Shown: piece by piece, positions 60,707-64,000 of the stretch | Position numbering within the stretch: the first letter of the stretch is position 1 | How the letters are laid out: every line of letters begins with the position of its first letter | Source of the DNA: Proteiniclasticum sp043951855 | Lineage (GTDB): Bacteria; Bacillota; Clostridia; Clostridiales; Clostridiaceae | Direction: 5' to 3' | DNA length: 64,000 nucleotides | Assembly (NCBI RefSeq): GCF_043951855.1 | Contig: NZ_JBINJW010000012.1 | Location: forward strand, 1 to 64,000 | Notes under the pieces: model-generated | What the model was told of the DNA's origin: nothing | Seen by the model: only the letters and a program-made list of their open reading frames with translations | Database searches by the model: none | Position numbers and translations under genes: made by a program

Positions 60707-61159
60707 TTATTTACCTCTGTAGCTATTGTCTATTTCATTCATTCTGTCCACTTTCGGCAGGGATCTGCCGCCCTGGAATTCACTCGCAAGATAAGCCAGC
60801 GTCAGCATTTCCGCTACAGCTTTTCCAGTTGTGAGACCGCCCATGGTGATGATGTTGGCATCATTACTCTTGGCTGCTCTTTCCGCCTGATAGATATCCG
60901 TCACCTGGGCTGCTCTGATGCCATGAACCTTATTGGCCGTGATGGCTACGCCGATGCCCGTTCCGCAGATGATGATTCCTCTGTCGAAGTTCTTTGCCGC
61001 CACCTCTTTCGCCACTTTTTCCGCTATGTTCGGATAGAGCACTTTCTCATTCTCAAAGGACCCAAAGTCCTCATATTCATATCCGTTGTCCTTGAGTACG
61101 CCGATGATATGATTCTTCAGTTCAAATCCCATCTCGTCGCATCCTATTGCGATTTTCAT
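60707..61159 (-). CDS. RpiB/LacAB-family sugar-phosphate isomerase, probable tetrose-phosphate isomerase
   Basis: 150 aa. It has Cys65 in ICGTGIGVAI and Asp8, but the start reads GCDEMG where RpiB has DHGG (His9 replaced by Glu), and the second active-site His is Ser98 in KSNDAN. These changes, and its operon with dihydroxyacetone-kinase-type subunits and a divergent TIM, fit EryI/DerI-type enzymes converting D-erythrulose-4-P to D-erythrose-4-P. The canonical ribose enzyme is at 19456-19920. Its ATG overlaps the TIM stop (ATGA). Confidence 0.82.
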   Translation of the reverse strand: MKIAIGCDEMGFELKNHIIGVLKDNGYEYEDFGSFENEKVLYPNIAEKVAKEVAAKNFDRGIIICGTGIGVAITANKVHGIRAAQVTDIYQAERAAKSNDANIITMGGLTTGKAVAEMLTLAYLASEFQGGRSLPKVDRMNEIDNSYRGK

Positions 61160-61929
61160 GATTTTTCCTCCTTTGTTTCTCTTACGTTCTGCACGATTTC
61201 CTCAAAATTCGCGATGTCATGTCCGAATCGTCCGATGAACAGGCCATCAATATCTTCTGAGGAAACAAGCTTCTTTGCGTTCTCCTTGTTGGCTGAACCG
61301 CCGTAAATGAGTCTGATTCTTTCGCTGACCGCTGCTCCATAAAGTTCTGTGAGAATCTCTCGGATGATGCGCATGGACCCATGAACATAGTCCGGTTCCG
61401 CCGGTTTTTCCTTGCCTATAGCCCATTCAGGCTCATAGGCAAGCACAAGACCCGATAAGCTTTCACCTTCAAGACCCTTCAGCAGTTCGCTGATCTGGCT
61501 TCTAAGTTCCTTCTTTCTCTCCGGGCTTCTATCCGTTTCTCCTACACACACGATGGGCATGAGACCTTTCCGGATGGTTAGTCTTATCTTCTCATTGATC
61601 ATCTGGTAATCTTCTCTGAAAACGGATTTTCTCTCTGCATGTCCCAGCTCCACCAGATGACACCCGAGATCCAGTGCGCTTTCTATGGAAAACTCTCCTG
61701 TCATGGCTCCATTCTCTTTAGGAGCAATGTTCTGTACGCCATATAGAATACTGGAACCCTCCAGCACCTTTGCTACGGGATAAACTGTCCCCATGGAAGG
61801 AATGAGAAAAACATCCACATCTTCTATTGCGTCCATTTTTTCCATGACTTCCTTTGCCATGGATACTGCCTGTTCCATCTTATTCACATAGATTTTCAGG
61901 CTCATACCGACAATGGGCTTTCTTTTCAT
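61156..61929 (-). CDS. Triosephosphate isomerase-family protein, probable tetrulose-phosphate isomerase
   Basis: 257 aa. Catalytic residues equivalent to Lys13, His95 and Glu165 are present (K12 in SLKIYVN, H97 in LGHAERK, E166 in AYEPEWAIG). However, the NWKMN motif has become SLKIYVN, and the loop is PEWAIGKEKPA instead of PVWAIGTG. The same deviations occur in the second TIM of Listeria, encoded beside dhaK/dhaL and rpiB. An EryH/LerI-type role (L-erythrulose-1-P to D-erythrulose-4-P) is inferred. The ATG at 61927-61929, nine bases after AAGG, is preferred over the GTG/ATG next to the dhaL stop. Confidence 0.82.
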   Translation of the reverse strand: MKRKPIVGMSLKIYVNKMEQAVSMAKEVMEKMDAIEDVDVFLIPSMGTVYPVAKVLEGSSILYGVQNIAPKENGAMTGEFSIESALDLGCHLVELGHAERKSVFREDYQMINEKIRLTIRKGLMPIVCVGETDRSPERKKELRSQISELLKGLEGESLSGLVLAYEPEWAIGKEKPAEPDYVHGSMRIIREILTELYGAAVSERIRLIYGGSANKENAKKLVSSEDIDGLFIGRFGHDIANFEEIVQNVRETKEEKS

Positions 61930-61934
61930 TCCCA

Positions 61935-62585
61935 TCACCCTTCTGCCAGATTCTTCATCTCATCCAGCATTTCTTTGTAGATCAGGTAGGAAGAGAAGGA
62001 TCCCGGATCTCTGAATCCGATGGCTCTTTCTCCAAGTCTCATGGCTCTTCCTTTCTTAGCAATCAGCGGAATGGTCCTGTCAGAGCCTTCTTTCAGCTCA
62101 TTGACGAAGGCTTCGAATATTTCAATGTCTTCCTTGCCTGAATCCAATGACTCCTTCATACGGTCAATGGCAGGTCTTAATGCATCCACCATGGTCTTGT
62201 CTCCAACCACAGCTTTCCCTCTCATCTCGATGGATTTGATGCCGTTCTCGATGAATCCCACCAGTTCTTCAAAGGTCAGCTCGTTTTTGCCTTTCACATC
62301 ATCCCCGGCCTTCATGAAAAGACTGCCATAAAGGGGACCTGCTGCGCCGCCCACCTTTCCGAGTATGATCATGCCCACTTTTCTGTAGAAACTGGAAATA
62401 TCCTCCGTTTCTTCATACAGTTTGTCCAGCTGCTTCTCCACTTCTCTGAATCCAATGGACATATTGATGCCATGGTCTCCATCTCCGATGTCTGAATCAA
62501 GCTTTGAGAGATAATCTCGATGCTCCTCGAACATAGGGATCAGTCTGACAATGAAATTCCTGAAAAACTCTTTATTGTACATCAT
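61935..62585 (-). CDS. dhaL: DhaL-type kinase subunit (dihydroxyacetone or erythrulose kinase)
   Basis: 216-aa all-helical ATP/ADP-binding subunit. The Mg-nucleotide motif DSDIGDGDHGINMSIG carries the three conserved Asp, with GGAAGPLYGSLF and the C-terminal GERAIGFRDPG. SD AGGAGG seven bases before the ATG. It transfers phosphate to the substrate held by DhaK. No DhaM PTS subunit is in view, so ATP- or PEP-dependence is open. Confidence 0.92.
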   Translation of the reverse strand: MMYNKEFFRNFIVRLIPMFEEHRDYLSKLDSDIGDGDHGINMSIGFREVEKQLDKLYEETEDISSFYRKVGMIILGKVGGAAGPLYGSLFMKAGDDVKGKNELTFEELVGFIENGIKSIEMRGKAVVGDKTMVDALRPAIDRMKESLDSGKEDIEIFEAFVNELKEGSDRTIPLIAKKGRAMRLGERAIGFRDPGSFSSYLIYKEMLDEMKNLAEG

Positions 62586-62668
62586 TTCGTATCCTCCTCA
62601 AATTCTAGTCCTGACTTTATTATACACACAAATCTTTCCGTTTCCAAAAAGCCCCATCAGTAATTGAA

Positions 62669-62701
62669 GAATATCCGCCACATCCCGTGCAGCGGATATT
62701 C
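62669..62701 (-). promoter_or_regulatory. Intercistronic hairpin, dhaK-dhaL
   Basis: Perfect 10-bp arms GAATATCCGC/GCGGATATTC without a good T run; may set mRNA stability between the two genes. Confidence 0.5.
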
Positions 62702-62724
62702 CGATGATTCTATGTTTCTGTCTG

Positions 62725-63717
62725 TTATCTGATGCTCATGTATGGAGTATCTACTGGATAGTCCAGAAGTTCCTTCAGCTCATCATCCACCTTGACGATG
62801 GTGATGCCCATACCGATCATGTCCATGGACGTTGCGTAGTTTCCTACCAGTGCCTTGTAGACCTTGATGCCCTTATTCGTCAGCACTTCTTCCAGATGGT
62901 TGTTGATGATGTACTGGTCCATCAGTGGCAGTCCACCCAGTCCGTTGACCAGTGTATAGACTTCATCGCCTTCCTTCAGTTCGAAATCCTTGAAAATATG
63001 TTCCATGATTTCATCTACCACCTGGTCAGCAGGCTCAATCTTACCTCTTCTTACACCAGGTTCTCCATGGATACCCATACCGATCTCCATGTCTCCATCT
63101 TCCATATCAAAGATGGTTCCACCCTTTACAGGAATCGTGGAGGAGGATAATGCCACACCCATGGATCTTGTATTGTCATTGCATTTCTTTGCAGCAGCCA
63201 CAACAGCGTCCAGATCTAGTCCTTTTGCAGCAGCAGCACCAGCTGCCTTGAATACAAACAGGTCTCCGGCGATTCCTCTTCTGTCTTCGATGTTTTCAGA
63301 GGAAACCACGTCATCTGTCACAAGGACCGTCTCCACGCGGATTCCGTCTTCTGCAGCCATTTCTGCACCCATATCGAAATTCATCACGTCACCGGCGTAG
63401 TTTCCATAAAGATAGATGCATCCTTTACCCTGGTCCACTGCTTTTACAGCATTGTAGCAAGGTTCAGGTGAAGGAGAGGTGTTGATGTTACCGATGACTG
63501 CCGCATCCGCAAAATTTTCTCCGACATATCCGAGGAACAGTGGTTCATGGCCAGATCCTCCGCCTATGATCACACCTACTTTTCCTTCTGCAGGTCTGGT
63601 TGTCACCACGACTCTGCCATCATGTTCCAGAAGTTTCGCATAATCGGGATGTGCTTTCACATACCCGGACAGCATCTCCTCTACTACTTCATAAGGGTCA
63701 TTAATCAGTCTTCTCAT
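62725..63717 (-). CDS. dhaK: DhaK-type kinase subunit (dihydroxyacetone or erythrulose kinase)
   Basis: 330 aa keto-sugar-binding subunit. GGGSGHEPLFLGYVG near 50-65 and the substrate-binding GMGIHGEPGVRRG, whose His (about 217) forms a hemiaminal with the ketose carbonyl. SD AAGGAG precedes the ATG. First visible gene of the dhaK-dhaL-TIM-RpiB operon. Substrate by context more likely erythrulose than dihydroxyacetone. Confidence 0.92.
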   Translation of the reverse strand: MRRLINDPYEVVEEMLSGYVKAHPDYAKLLEHDGRVVVTTRPAEGKVGVIIGGGSGHEPLFLGYVGENFADAAVIGNINTSPSPEPCYNAVKAVDQGKGCIYLYGNYAGDVMNFDMGAEMAAEDGIRVETVLVTDDVVSSENIEDRRGIAGDLFVFKAAGAAAAKGLDLDAVVAAAKKCNDNTRSMGVALSSSTIPVKGGTIFDMEDGDMEIGMGIHGEPGVRRGKIEPADQVVDEIMEHIFKDFELKEGDEVYTLVNGLGGLPLMDQYIINNHLEEVLTNKGIKVYKALVGNYATSMDMIGMGITIVKVDDELKELLDYPVDTPYMSIR

Positions 63718-63895
63718 TGTTCATTCTCCTTCTCGCATTTATTCTGGGATCGTCCTTACAGTAATGATCAGGTCCTCATCGAGGTGCTGAAATTTCTATC
63801 ACTCCTATATCATTTCCATAAAAACTTCTCTCACATACTATTATTAAGCAAATCAAACCGATAATCATCAAGAATATGTAAACCTTTTATTAAAA

Positions 63896-64000
63896 TTACA
63901 GATGATCTCCAAGTTCCTCTGTAAGTTTCTCAATTTCATCGATGATTTCTCCGATATAGGCAATGGTGTTTTTCAGAGGCTGGTCTGTAGTGATATCCAC
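63896..64000 (-). CDS. Hypothetical protein, C-terminal fragment (cut by window edge)
   Basis: An open frame enters from the window edge and ends at TAA (63896-63898). Only the last 34 residues are visible, from VDITTDQPLKNTIAY to KLTEELGDHL, an acidic helical end. Nothing identifies it. It lies upstream of dhaK on the same strand, separated by about 180 bases without a clear terminator. Confidence 0.5.
   Translation of the reverse strand: MDITTDQPLKNTIAYIGEIIDEIEKLTEELGDHL

Noticed and set aside
1..64000. CRISPR arrays, insertion sequences, prophage or integrase genes
   Set aside because: No regularly spaced direct repeats, transposase, integrase or phage structural motifs were found on either strand.

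Overview
The window is one contiguous piece of a low-to-mid-GC (mid-40s % by eye) Gram-positive chromosome, almost certainly an obligate or strongly anaerobic member of the Clostridia (Firmicutes). The signs are good -35/-10 boxes and AGGAGG-type ribosome binding sites, many perfect intrinsic terminators, Firmicutes synteny (rpmE/tdk/DUF1385/prmC/prfA/sua5/ywlE-type phosphatase/rpiB/upp; veg-ispE; comFA-comFC), an S-box SAM riboswitch before metK, a glmS ribozyme, and an anaerobic gene set (pyruvate formate-lyase, class I hybrid cluster protein, rubredoxin, [FeFe]-hydrogenase-like sensor). The genus cannot be fixed from the sequence. I see no insertion sequence, prophage, CRISPR array or plasmid feature; this is mostly core chromosome with small accessory modules.

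Layout. 1-9030: L-lactate dehydrogenase, arginase, a MATE exporter, rubredoxin, pflA and pflB (with a 555-bp, repeat-rich upstream region carrying Rex-like and cre-like sites), a YkoP-like protein and a polysaccharide deacetylase. 9130-14670: a structured non-coding RNA with its own consensus promoter (best candidate: the raiA motif), comFC, a decayed ComFA-like helicase, recD2 and nagA. 14860-18550: a DUF4153 membrane protein, metK under an S-box riboswitch, and a tRNA-Thr/Tyr/Tyr operon. 18740-27310: the conserved upp-to-tdk block, rpmE and an ABC-F ATPase. 27400-30330: hybrid cluster protein and a divergent Crp/Fnr regulator with a well-placed operator. 30338-37760: rho, pyrG, DUF1934, a UgtP-like glycosyltransferase, ispE, veg and a Gx-transporter/NusG-II pair. 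38250-46360: a flavinylated lipoprotein, a large PBP, a two-component system, a membrane-anchored DnaQ-like pseudoenzyme with acylphosphatase, and a CDGSH protein. 46455-50040: glmS with its ribozyme, and a second MATE protein. 50231-56241: glycerol-3-phosphate dehydrogenase-type flavoproteins with GlpP control. 56370-59580: a three-gene hydrogenase-like sensor/phosphatase operon with a Rex-like site. 59630-64000: a candidate sRNA, an MscS channel, and a dhaK-dhaL-TIM-RpiB operon best read as tetrulose (erythrulose) catabolism; the last CDS is cut by the window edge.

How the parts fit. Fermentative redox control is a recurring theme: ldh, pflBA, the hydrogenase-like sensor and the flavoprotein clusters all handle reducing equivalents, and Rex-type (NADH-responsive) operator candidates overlap the -35 boxes of both pflB and the sensor operon. 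Amino-sugar flow is represented by nagA and ribozyme-controlled glmS. Glycerol/C4 sugar use is represented by the GlpP-controlled flavoproteins and the dha-like operon. The most unusual objects are the raiA-like RNA beside comFC, the in-frame but motif-less ComFA, and the membrane-bound exonuclease-fold protein that has lost all catalytic residues.
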